A stretch of 64,000 nt of DNA from Scatophagus argus. Taxonomy: Eukaryota; Chordata; Actinopteri; Scatophagidae. A program made the position numbers and the translations under genes. The stretch spans positions 15,051,872 to 15,115,871 of the forward strand of contig NC_058499.1 in assembly GCF_020382885.2 (NCBI RefSeq), read 5' to 3'. Positions 1 through 12,288 of this stretch are shown here, in pieces; the first letter of the stretch is position 1, and every line of letters starts with the position of its first letter. Below the pieces are notes generated by a model. It searched no databases and was not told where the DNA came from. It worked only from the letters and a program-made list of their open reading frames with translations.

Positions 1-292
1 CCTGTGGTTTGAGAAACTGGTGCAGACTTAAAAAAAGTGACTACATTTAACTTTTTGTGTTTGCACTGCTCTACACAAATCCGTACATTACATGATTTCA
101 TTGTTTGTAAAGTAGCACCATTTTCCCTAAATAAATTAATGAACAACAAAAAAAAAACCAAAAACAAAAACTTGCAAACCAAATTTAATGATTTTTTTTC
201 CCTCAAAAATAAAAACAGAAGAGGAGCCAAAGGGAGAGGTCAAAAACCATAATCATACAGCAAGCAAACCAGTCATCCTGAGAAAAGCCAAC

Positions 293-3200
293 CTTCATAG
301 CCTGGAGTTTGTGCTCCTTCCTCTGTTTCTCATACTGCATCTGGCCCATTTTGATTTTCAGGCTAGAAAGCTTGGCCATTAGCGACTAGCAGTAGAGAGA
401 CAAATCAAGGAAGACAGAACAGAATAGAGATGCAAGAAGTAAAAGATAAAAAAAAGTCAAGCAGGTAGAATACCCAAGATTAAAACCAAGACATTTCAAT
501 TATAAAGCACATTAAAAAATGGACACAGCTGATGAAAAATGTCTAAAGTTTAAGAGCAGTTTTACCCTCTATGGGCAGCAATTGCAAAAATGCAATTCCT
601 CCTTCAGACACAGATCATCAAGCACCTTCATGTCCAATGAAAACAAGTATCCTCATGGTCAGGCAGACACACAAATGATTCTGAATTGAGCTGATGAATT
701 AAATAAATCATACCGGGAGCTGTTTATAGAAACAGGAGGATAGCTTAACCTGAAAGAAGGTGACATGCTCTTGTAAAATGTTTAAGTAATAAATTAGCCA
801 AAACACTTGAACTCTTTTGACAGCCAGAGGAATTCCCTACAAAATAAATGGTGGGTTTAGCTGGAGGGGACAGCTCCGGAATACGGATTAATAGTCTGGG
901 GAAAAAAAATTGTCATGAATAGTTGCATATACTGCGAGTGAAAACATCCCCCTGTAACTCACCTTTGTGGATTTCAGTTTCTTTTCGTATTGTAGTTTTT
1001 CGTTCTCCAGCTCTGTCAGTCTGTACCGCAGTTCATTAATCTCAAGAATCAAATCCTGAAATTACAGAGAGTACGCATCACAGAATGGCAGTGAAAGAAC
1101 AAGCAAACTCTTAAAATACTGTTCAGAATTTAATATATTTTAATAATTTATTTCTTCTTTGGTATGAATTTTAGTTTTATATTCCGTTAACCACTCAAAT
1201 CTGATTTAAGTCAGCACAGCACTGTATAAACACACTAGAAAAGAAACTAGATACATTTGAAGGGACTGAAATCCTTGGAGAGTAAAGGCTTTAAAGTAGC
1301 AGTGATAAAAACGAGAGGAAGCTGCTCAAAGAAGAGAAGTGATTTGTGTGCAGTGAGGCAGAACACGGACAGCAGCTTTTTTGTTCCAGTGGGGTGGAAG
1401 AGACGGCTGCTCTGCTACAACAATGATGCATTTGAAAAAAGTATTTCACATGGTTCAACTGGAAGCAGACAGCTTAATGTTTGCAAAGGCTTTGACCTGA
1501 GAAAAAATTCAAATAAGGTCAAAACAAAAGCATTTCGCTCCTCAAGGTCAGGCTTTTTATTTATATTTGCACCAAACACAGCAGGCATATTTCCAATGGA
1601 TAGTACAGTGTTGTTTGCTTGAGTTGCTAGGACCTTTATCTGACCTTTTTCTTAACAACACACAGCTGCTTTGCAACTGACAATAAAATAACACGTCCCT
1701 CTCCCACACAGGTGTCAGACAACATGAATGAGGGTTTGTTTGGGCAAGTGTGTGTGTGTGTACACTGAGGGGAGAGAGGCAACAGGCAGAAACAAGAGCA
1801 ACTGCTGTCCTGTGAATTAGCGAACATACCTCACTGTCCCTAAATCTGTCAAAATCAAGTCTGTCCTTCTCCATGTTACTCAGTTTCAGCTTTAGGTTGG
1901 ACACTTCAGAGATCAGTTCTAGCTTCTGGGTCTCCAGTGCAGTTCTGCAGAGAAGCTCCTAAAACGACAAATACAGCCTTTTACAAAATGATGGACTTAT
2001 GAATGCATGCCCCCACATAAGAGCCAAGTTGCAGTTTACACCCATGTCTCTCCAGATTCATAAAATGAATTTAATAAAATAAAATAAGCATAGTTCTTAC
2101 AAAATGACAGTTAATTAGTTAGTTAGTATACTGACATGATTCCAGAGGATAATTTACAGCAACACACATGCTGTCTTCACTGTTTTTACACATCTATTCA
2201 TGTGTGATATGTGTTCACATGCTTGACTGATAAAGCTGCTTCCGATGGAATTACAAAGAAGCTACAAATTCAAAACGAATCACAGACATATCATATATTT
2301 ACAAAAGCGTGAAGGTTCAGTGCTTTGTGCTAAAGGCAGATTTTGAAATCTTGGAGATAGCCAACACCAAGCACAAGGAGAAAGCCCTGCTGCACCAAAC
2401 ACTTGGCTCAGGTGGCTCTTGATCTTGTGCGTAAACACGTAAACGTTTGTTCTCAGTAATAATTCATATCACTCTCTCTCACATACACACACACACACAC
2501 ACACACCAACCTGCTGCAGCATCTCCTCAGTAGCGTTCAGCTTCTCCCTGTGCTCGTCCAAACACAAGTCAAGGTCTCGGATCTTCTCCCCCTGAGCCTC
2601 CACCTGGTCTGTCAGCACAGACACCTGCGCAGAATCAAAAACCACACCTTATTTAAAAATACATTTTATTTCTAACTAAAAAATATATATTGGAGAGCTG
2701 AGTCTTTGTAAAAATTCTTTAAGCATTGCACTGGATGGATACCTGAAGAACCAGAGACTCCTTATCACTCTCTATCCGGGAAAGTCTTTCCTGGTAGTGG
2801 TCACCCCCACTCAGAGAGATGTGCCCATTGGACTGCAGGAAAAGAATACAATATGGATCAGACAAAAGAGCCTTAAGAACAACTGATCTTTGACCTATTT
2901 AAATTACAGACATGATAAGGTGGTGCAGGTAAGATAATTAATTCTGCTGATCTTAACTTTGAAGGTTTCAGTACCTAAAAATGATTTCAGATGAAATTTT
3001 TCACACCGACGTGTGACTACACTGCTTTACCCTGCACAAACAAAACCTTACATGGCAGAGAAGAAGGCTCACATTCAGACTGCTGTACACAAAGTGAGTT
3101 ACAGCATTACACAAAAGCTCTGGCATTTCTCTGGCCTACAGCCCATCAGTCTCCCAAACACCACTCTGGTTCCCAAGATGTCAGCATGTTTCTTAAAGCA

Positions 3201-5383
3201 CACTGGCTGCGACACTGACAACACCAGCATTTCATCGTGCATTCCCAGGGAACTCAGCAGAGAACAGTAATGTTTCTGCTTAGCAAACAAGTTGGTCGCC
3301 TACTTGCACATGGGACTATTTGCTGATGCTTGACTGCATCTAGACTTTTAATGCAGCACACAGAGTGAGCACAAGCAGAAGCAAACCAGATGTCCTAAAG
3401 TCTGTTTGCAGCACAATCTGCCCAACTGTCAGACAAAACCTCTACCATGGTTACACACATATGTCACCATTATGCAGTAAAAAAAAGGCAACACAAGTGT
3501 AGCAATAAGCATCTCGTATGTCTAGATAAACCAGTTATGTGATATTGCCAGTGAATCTGATCTGTGGCTACACTATTCTGATGAAGACACAGATAAGGTC
3601 AATGCGGCTGAATTTTATGATCTTCAGCTCCAGCTATTGCATTGAAAAACACATTTTTGCTCTTAAGCAATACTGAAAGCTCTATGCACGTGCCAGTTAC
3701 ATTACCTAATCTATTTAGCGTCTCTATTACATACATCTTACAGGCTCATGCAGTATGTCGGAAATGTAAGGCTCTTACCAGGTGCCCATGGAGCCACTCA
3801 ACCAGACTGTCAGCTGTGGAGTCGGGGATCTGGCAGCGTAGACTCTCCCTTTCCTCTGTGTCCATCAATTCCAGGACGCTCCTCAGGTCTTCCAAAAGGT
3901 GAAGTGCCCTCAGGTTGCCCATGAACGGAGAGGTGGGAGACTGGCAATCAAACAGTCCATTGGAGTAGTCCAGAACTTTGGAACCTGAGGTAAAGATGCA
4001 CAGCGGGATAGAGAAACACAGAACTTTAAGATCCAAGAAAGATAAAGATGTATCATTGCATACTTCACTAAGTAATTAGATGAATTTTACTCACTAAAAT
4101 TACTGCTCTTCATAGCACAGAGGAAAGACCAAGAGGGACATTTCTGGCTCAGAATCTCACAGTGATTAAAGTTCACATAGAAGCAATTCACTCTGCCATA
4201 CAGGGGGCAAGACTTAAAACCCCTTTTAAGTAAATTGTAGTTATGCACTGACAGTCTGTCATTATAGGCTGACCTAAAATGAGTAATTCCACTCACATTA
4301 TTTGGAAACAGTCATTAATGGCACTGGTTTCATATCTAATCTTCCTGAGCCATATGCACTGTTTCTGAAGCCCTTTCCAACTCTACAGTACAGGGAAATG
4401 ATTTCAGATGGTCCCTTGATGCACAAAGCAAGTTGGTATTTAAATAAAATTAAAAACATTGAAACACTAGAGAACACGGCTACAAGCCACACAGCCTGAA
4501 TGAGCACAGATTAAATGCTAAACCTGCTCTGAGAAACATCGAGGCATCACGTGACATCTACCTGAAATGCCAACTCTGCAGCAAACCATAACAAGACAAC
4601 AGAGACAACTACATTGGTGTTGACTCAGCCTGGAAGACCTTTGTTGCTTTCTGCTTTGACACAACAGAAAAAAAAGGACTGACATAACACAACTGCTTAA
4701 ATACATGAATTGAACATAAAGTCATGATAAAATAATGCAGTGCAAGTTGAAACCAGATGACCATCCTTGCAACAAACAACTATGTCAGTATTAGCTACAA
4801 GAGGCTCTAGTAATCTGCTTGCAGAGGCAATAATTCAGAGACTTTGTTTTATGTTAAGAAAGTACGTGATGGCTATAAATGGAGGTGGATGGTGAGGGAT
4901 TTTGAACAACAGTGTACTACCTAATAATAACAGTAATACGCAGCTAGAACTGTTTAAATAATACTTAAACTGAGAAAACAATGTTCACTCTTTATCTTCT
5001 TCATGACGAATGATCAATCAATTGATTGCAACCCTCTGAATACCCCAGACATCACCATCCTCTACGGCAGCTGCCATAAACACAAAAGGCCCTCTCTAGA
5101 GTGTGTGTCTTTTGGCCATTCTGGACTACTGTAGAAACATGACGGGGCAACATGGAGGACTGAAAGAGAATCTTTCCCTTTGGAGATAGAAGAGGCTCAT
5201 TCTAAGGTAACAAAAACAGAGCAATTCTTAGTTTCAGGGAATACCACTAGATCCCCCTGAATCCTACACATTAGACCTTTAATACTGCTGGGGAACTTTA
5301 CCTGCTATAATGCCGTCCATCTGCTCCAGGGCAGCTGCCAACATGTCGCTGGCATCAGACATCATCTTCAGTCACTGTTTAAT
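293..5383 (-). CDS. ppfibp1: Liprin-beta-1, 5' half (partial, runs off left edge)
   Basis: Scaffold protein of the liprin family. Family knowledge: liprins act with LAR-type receptor phosphatases and kinesin/KANK complexes at cell edges and synapses, through N-terminal coiled coils and C-terminal SAM domains. Coding exons on the minus strand in transcript order: 5302-5365 (ATG at 5363-5365; the exon extends to 5383), 3779-3984, 2743-2832, 2511-2624, 1830-1958, 963-1055, 293-385. All have GT/AG borders and the joined frame is open for 263 codons. The start reads MMSDASDMLAAALEQMDGII, the family N-terminus; the next exon contains FDCQSPTSPFMG and CQIPDSTADSLVEWL. The remaining exons are heptad-rich coiled coil (for example LTDQVEAQGEKIRDL, SLKIKMGQMQYEKQR). 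The last donor used is after AMK at 293. The SAM domains lie outside the window. Paralogue (a or b) not decided. Confidence 0.93.
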
Positions 5384-8300
5384 CTGGAGAAAGCAATGAA
5401 ATGAAACCATGTAAAAAGCCACCTTTCAAAACTTGTTTCACTTTTTGCATCATATGCCAAGCAGTGACACAAAAAAACAAAAACAAAGAGTCTGACAGAA
5501 CAGAAAGGAGCTTAAAATGAAAATATCCACGACTATTGTGACTACTAACCCAGCAGGGTGATGCACTGATAATCACAGTTTAGTCTAGGATGCAACAAAT
5601 CACTGTAGTGGCTGATCTGTGTGCTTGAGCTGTGAATGTCAACAGCGTAGAAAGAAGAGGACAAATCGAGCAAACCAGTTACAGTGGTGTTCAGCTTTCT
5701 AGGCTAAAAAGTGCTGTAACGTTGATGTTAAACATGTGATTACAAAGGGTTCCCACCCAGGAATTAGGCTGTAACTGCAGTACATCCTCAACAGCCTTGT
5801 ATGCCTAAAAAAGGACAGCGGCTTGTAAAATAGCATGTTTGAGAGATCAGTTTGACTGTTGAGAAGCGAACAAGCTGAGCGATATTTAAGCAATGCAGGG
5901 TATCCAAACAGTTACATGATAGCGAGGGGTCTGTGGCAGTTTAGATGATCCATCATACCCTCTTGAGTCCTATGCTGCAGAGATCTTAATTTTGTCAGAA
6001 TAATAATGAAAAATGCATTTCAAGATATCATTCAGGCCATTTCCCTAAAATATGGGTACAATGATTTTCATGCCAACGGGACACTGGACAGTCTGTGTGG
6101 AGTGCAGTGAAGACACATTTTAGTGCCCCAGTGTTGGACATCTGCCCATGCAGCACAACAGACCCTTTATTTTTGGATTTTAATCAAAAGGCTCTGCTGT
6201 ACATTCATGCATGCACATGCACCCATCTGCATACACACCTCTTCCTTTAATCAGCTTTCTCACATCCTGGGAGTGCCCAGCACTGGGACATAGCACCGCT
6301 TTCAAACTTTATGAAAACCACCCACAGGCTACCACTGTTATTTCAGCATTCCTGCGGTCACATTTTCCATTATGTGTAAAATAAGCATGCCCTAAAACAT
6401 GAAAATCATCACAATACACAGTAGGCCAAGAGGAGAGGAACCAGCATGCCATCAGTCAGCTTGGCTGTAAACTGCTGAGTGGTTTCCAACAATAAAATCT
6501 GAATGTGGGGAAAAATGCTCCTCTCAGACAGCCTGCAGTAACTGCTTGTCCCATTTCTCGTACAAATGGTAGAGATGTGTCGAACGACTCGTTCAATATG
6601 AGCTAATCTTTTATATTACTCGGGAGTAATGAGTCCTCTCAGTGAGCGATTCATTCATTTTCATGCAATACCTTCTTTCTCAAGCTGTGTGGTGAAATGA
6701 ATGAAACAACTCAAAAAAAGTTTCATTCAATTTACTGTTCAAGAGTGAACGATCCGATTCAGTTAAAAGAGTCGAACTTGCCACTATTAACAAATGGAAC
6801 AAGCAGACAGACCATGACATTTTTTTTAAAAAAGTAGTTATTTCAAATTTACCAAGCTTTATTAAATGTTTTCATACTTGGATTCAGGAGGAAAGCACAA
6901 GGATGACATTTAATTTTCAGTTGTCAAACCTGAAAATATTATGCCAACTGAAAAGGTAGCAATGGTGTTAGGACCCTATACCATCAGTAAACCCTTAACC
7001 AACATCTCATCGGTCAGAAATACAGGTAAGCAAACAAGACAATCAGGACTCTGTATTTCTGAATAAACTCTTCTTCAAAAATAGTCTGCTAAAAAGAAGA
7101 AAATATAATGGAACAGACTCAACAGATTCAGGGAAGAGCTTCACTATTGAGACAAATATATATGTATATATATGTATATATATATATATATTCCAGGCTG
7201 TGGAGGATCCCTTGACAAAGGAAATGGGCCAGAGCATAATCAACTCATAACACCGACAAAACATACAGAGCAGAAACCCAGTTTTCACAAGCAGATAACA
7301 CAAATGGAGTCTGGCTCATGATGACTCAAACTGGAATGAAGACCTGCAGGGCATCCCCCACAAAACCCTGAGTCAACTTTTCTCTCACAGCAGAAAGACA
7401 AATATGGGTAAGGTTAACACATGGCTTTCGGCAAACACACTTCAAACACACCCTGCCAAGACCAGACACGCTGCCCTGTTACCTGTCCATGTGTCAGTCA
7501 ATGCTTAACAAGTGTAAAGGCCCATCCTGGATTCAGTGGACAGAAAGATCTCAGCACAAAGAATGCCTAATTACAGAGAAGTGCACTCTGTCCTCAAGTC
7601 CGGGGATACCTCCATGGCTTGTTAGCCATGTGTTTACACAGGAGGGTTGTCTAACAGCAGACAGTGGAACTTTGAATATGTTGTCTTGGTGTGGTAATGG
7701 TGGTGGGTAATGTAACTGGATTCACAAATTATTTTTCAGGCAAATCTCTGATATTTAAGGTCCTCTACTTCTGTTAGCAAACTACACAGAACCTCATTTA
7801 CTCGCAGATCAGCACTACATGAACATACCAGCAGAGTGATGTGAAGCCAACTGGATCACTTTGCTGCTAGGACTAGTTACTTCACGAGGCTCTTCCTTTG
7901 GTGATGTATTAATGTATAATGTTCACGTAGCATGAATCTGCTTGATAATGAGTTTCTCCACGATTTGCCAGAAAAGTGGACTGGATGCCTTCAAGATCAA
8001 TCTCGGAATAAGATCGTCAGACTGCCAACCCCTAATGGAGAATATATCTGTACCTGTATTGGCTATTATGTATAATTTCTATATGTGTAAGACCACTATC
8101 AAAGGAGACATCTCAAAAATCCCAATAAGCAAGCATCTCTCTCAAAAACAAAGTCTCACTGTCTTCCCTCCTATAAGCACCACTTACATCAACCATAAGA
8201 AACACTGAAGACTATTGTTCATGGTAATGGGGGTGGGAGGGGGTGTTTTGACTGAGAGGCAGAGAGAGAAAAAGACACAAAAAAACCCTGCAACGCTACA

Positions 8301-10879
8301 GTACACATGGCATTTGCAGTAACACCTGCCTGCAGACTCTTTTTAGACCCAAAAAGCCAAAACAAAACCAAAAGAAAAAAATTCAAAGAGCAATCTTGCC
8401 CTATGGTGAAAACAGCCATATAATTCATGAAGACATGCACAGAATAATGAATACAAGGGGGAGAGTGGACCACTATAATAGCTTTTCAAATCCTTCAACT
8501 CTGGTCCCTCCAGGCAGGAGAAGCATCACAACCTATCCACATTGCTCATTCTGCAGAGAACTGAAGCATTCCTGGGATCAAAAAAAAGGGACAATCTTGT
8601 AATTCCACAGTCCTGAATGACCCGTTAAAAATGCTCATACACTCAGTTAAAAATGCTCATGCACTCACAGGAAATAGAAAACAAAATAGAAGCTACCCCC
8701 AGGGCCACTTGTCTCTGAAGGGGGGGGGGTGTTTACAGCAGCCATCCAACTGGCTTTAGCAGCTTGTGTAGGGATGAGTTGCACTGGTGGTGAAAAAAAG
8801 GCAAGAAGAGTGAGGAATTTATAGTCCTGCTCCTTGTTCTTTTTTATCCAAGTAAATAAAAAAAATCTGTGTTGATTTCTGCGGACATGAGGGGACAGAT
8901 CCAAGTCTCGCCACATAATGACACTTTCCATATTCTGGGTCATGCAGGCCTTGACTCAGTCTTTACCTTCGCACAATGTTTCCATGAGAAAACCTTAAGG
9001 CTTGCATACTTAATCTTGTTTTACCTCAAACTGTGAATGCTCTATTCAGCACTGCAAACCTTAAAAATGCTTAGGCACTAACAATATGCTGTGTGTCTAC
9101 ACACACACACACTGCTCAAAACAGTTATATTATTAGCAAATTGTATGCTCTGACTTGATCTGGTCTTGTGACAGGGATAATGTTATTGTCTCCAAGTTTA
9201 AGGGTGCATGAAATTAAGTGGTGCACTAAGCAGACTGATTCACTGGGTGTAGACGCCGAGAGGGCATTCACCAGCCGCTTGCAGGGCGCTGCTCTGGAAT
9301 AACTGCAGCTATTTCCAACCTGTGTGAGTAGGCAGAATACATCATCACTAATTTTACACCACCAAACAACAAGGCCTATATGAATACAAGATACAAATGC
9401 AAAGCTGAGTTTTCCCTTTATTTGTAGAGTGGTTGGAAATAAAAATAAGAACAAGGTGTCCAGACAACGTGTGATGAAGCGTACACACAACAGATAGAAA
9501 GTAAGATTTTGAAATAAAGAGCTGTGATGTGATAAAATCTTCAAGAATTCATTTATGTTGGACAGCACCACACATTCTTTTCCTATTACTCACAACTGCA
9601 ACGCTTGTACTACAGCCTGACTTGGAAGTTATTCATCTTTATGCAAAAAGCAATGCAACACTGAATAGTACACACGTTACACAGTGTTAGGTTATGTAAA
9701 TCTCAACAGCTGGAGGTTTACATACAATTGTTCACACAATAACAACTGCTTGTTATAGTTGTGCATGATAGCATGATACTTTTTTGTTTTCTTTCAACAT
9801 AAATTCCTCACATGTTTTGCTGCAGCAAAGACTGGAAGAAGGTGAAATGAGGAGTCCTGGGGTTTCCCTTAAGTGTGAACAAAGATTTACATTTTGAAGG
9901 AAAACCTCCGAGTTAAATCCCAAAGAGACACGTAAAACTTCCAGTCTTCAGTTTGACACAACACAGCATCATAGGGTTTTCCACACACCAGAGGTAGGAT
10001 TAACAGAAGCTCAAAACCATTAAATAATACAGAATAGTGACTACTGAAGCAGGGTTAGCTTGAGAGAACCTGGTAGCCTATCTCGTTTTCACACGATTCT
10101 GCTGTTTTAGAGACCATTTAAGAAAAATGACTTTCAGTTTTAAGAGGTCGACTGGAGGGCAGTACAACAGCAGATCAAATTTCTTAGCTTTTCAAAAACA
10201 AACTTTGGACAACCTCGCTCAGTTTACAGTTTAGGTCAGTTCATCTCGGAATACACCAACACATTCGCTACCAAGAAAATCTCACCAGTCTGCACCACTT
10301 CAAGACAACGTCAAACCAGAGAAAATGCAGGTTAAAGGTGCCCTCGGGCACTGAACGTAACTTAGCACATTGTTTGGCTGGAGTCTGGAGCTCTGGCAAA
10401 GTCATAAACTAAGGTTACGCTGACGTTATCAAGACACACAAGAAATGTACCTCCGCTAGCGCTAGACAGTGTTGTCCTATGAAACCCTATCGTTTCAGGA
10501 TTTATTCTTTGTGTAAAACAGAAGCGTTGCCTCCTCTGACACGAAACGCTGGTTGCATTCAGTGAAACTACTTACAAGAACACTTGCGCTCGGCGTTTTC
10601 TTACCGGGCTAATGTTCAACAAGTGAAATAAAAGTGCCACTGAACTAAGTTACGGGATGCCCCTTAAGCGCTTGGAGCTACCCCAGGACACTTTGTGAAG
10701 TGCTGATATAAATTAATCGTGGAAAAGAAAAACTACAACGCGACCGTTAACAGTTGATCGTCCACATTCATCTGCGCGAGCTACAACAGTCGTTTGTTTC
10801 GACTAAACATTAGCAGCTCCTAAACTAAACTTAGTAGAAATAATAAATCACAGCCCAAAACATCGACGGATTCGCTTAC
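5384..10879 (-). other. ppfibp1 intron 1
   Basis: About 5.5 kb between the 5' UTR exon and the ATG exon. It holds a short hAT-type element at 6570-6789 (listed separately), a TA-rich tract near 7155-7192 and a G run near 8721. I see no further exon; open frames here lack splice context or family similarity. Confidence 0.6.
6570..6789. mobile_element. Short non-autonomous hAT-type DNA transposon (MITE)
   Basis: A 220-bp segment flanked by the identical 8-bp direct repeat ACAAATGG at 6562-6569 and 6790-6797, the target-site duplication length of hAT elements. The two ends, read inward, both begin with TA and share a CGACTC block 16-21 bases in, with imperfect similarity between (imperfect terminal inverted repeats). 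The interior is rich in GAACGACTCGTTCA-like motifs typical of short dispersed teleost elements. No coding capacity. Confidence 0.65.
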
Positions 10880-10990
10880 CGAAACTCTGCTCGAAGAGAT
10901 GTCGGGATATCCGTTAGTTTGCCCCCTCTAATATTTACAAAAACTCCACAGAGCTTGGTTTCTGAACTTCTCCGTGCCCACCAGTACTGA
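10880..10990 (-). other. ppfibp1: ppfibp1 5' non-coding exon and promoter region
   Basis: On the minus strand a perfect donor (GTAAGCG, 10873-10879) follows CpG-containing sequence ending at 10880. The first coding exon of ppfibp1 has an acceptor at 5384-5385, so 5384-10879 is the likely first intron. The upper end of the exon (transcription start) cannot be read; 10990 is a guess. Just upstream (11040-11075) are a CRE-like GACGTCATG and, on the minus strand, GGGATTTTCC, which fits the kappaB consensus. These are single motif matches only. Confidence 0.5.
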
Positions 10991-11519
10991 CCCAACCATC
11001 CACATTGCTACGCCATGATGTCGAAGTGACAAGATTGCTGGAAAACTTGGGACGTCATGGCTGGAAAATCCCGCCCTGCTGCCGTCTGGATTGGCAGATA
11101 GGAGCAGGAACATTTTATATGATGGGAGTCCTGACGCATTCACTGTAGCATGGGACAATTAGAGATGTGAGTTTCTTCCTGGATAAACTCGCCCTTAATG
11201 GAAGATGACATTTCTTGAAAAAAGGTGATTATATATTTATCTGTATAAAATTAGCAGGGGCAGCCTTCACCAAAGCTTTAACGCGGTTAAGACAAAATAG
11301 GCCGGAGACCTTTCATGTTTTTGCTGAAACGTAAAAGCTGTTCGAGTCCGGGAGCGAATGGGTCGCTTTTAAAAAGCACAAGCGACATCAAGTGGTCAAT
11401 AAGCTCAAGTGGTGGAAGAAGTGTGAATTCAAGGTTTTATTTCAATAAGTTCATCCAAATACTTAGTAGTAGTTTTGTTGTAGCGAGTAGATTTGCATCG
11501 TATTATTTTATCTGGTTAT

Positions 11520-11690
11520 GTGTATTGTAGGTAAAAAGTTTTAATCTGTCTGCAAAGTAATTAGTTACTATACCTGTCTGAGAAATGTAGTGGTGGAGTA
11601 AAATGGAAACACTCAAGCAAAGTACAAATAACTCAAGATTATAATTACATATAATACTTGAATAAATGTACTGAGTAAATTCCATCACTG
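11520..11690 (-). repeat. Teleost interspersed repeat, degraded copy
   Basis: Read on the minus strand it starts CAGTGATGGAATTTACTCAG and continues with TACATTTATTCAAGTA, TTGAGTTATTTGTACTTT and CTCCACCACTACATTTC. This resembles a very common teleost dispersed repeat that opens CAGTGGTGGAAAGTAACTAA (recognised from memory of the family; not searched). It lies in the spacer between the ppfibp1 promoter and the GCAP gene. Confidence 0.6.
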
Positions 11691-12288
11691 TTAAGGCTTA
11701 AGCATCTATTGCTAAGGCTCAAAACTGGACACCAGACATAAACTGATTACTAAGGATTTGTAGGACAGACGTGACAGGTTCTCAGGCAGTCAAGGGACAA
11801 CATCATTGCTAATGCAATAACAACACATTGATTTGACTATTCGTTTTAGGTCTTTTGTCTGGTGCAAGTTAATCTGACAACAAGTACAAAGTGGAAATGT
11901 AATACTATGAGCAAGGACCGTACAGTGTTCTTTTCTGACGACAGTCATGTTTTCTAGAAAGCAATTCAATCAGGCTCAGATAAACACAAGTGATGTGAAC
12001 TACACTAAATAACACAACAAAGAAAACACCCAGAATAGAACTTAAGTAAACACTGATACAAATGTCAACAAGGCGGCAGAAAATGCTTTTCATATAACAT
12101 GATAAAACCATATAACCATAAATTTTCTGGTGCTCTCCAGTGTCTACCTTAAGGTTACTCAACAGGCCACAATATAATCTGTCACAGTGAATAGAAGCTG
12201 TGGTGCCGTAAAGATTCCTGGAAGTTTCAGTCCAAACAATGGCAGGTTTATTTATCTGCTCCCAGTGAACAGAATACCCCATTTCAGG

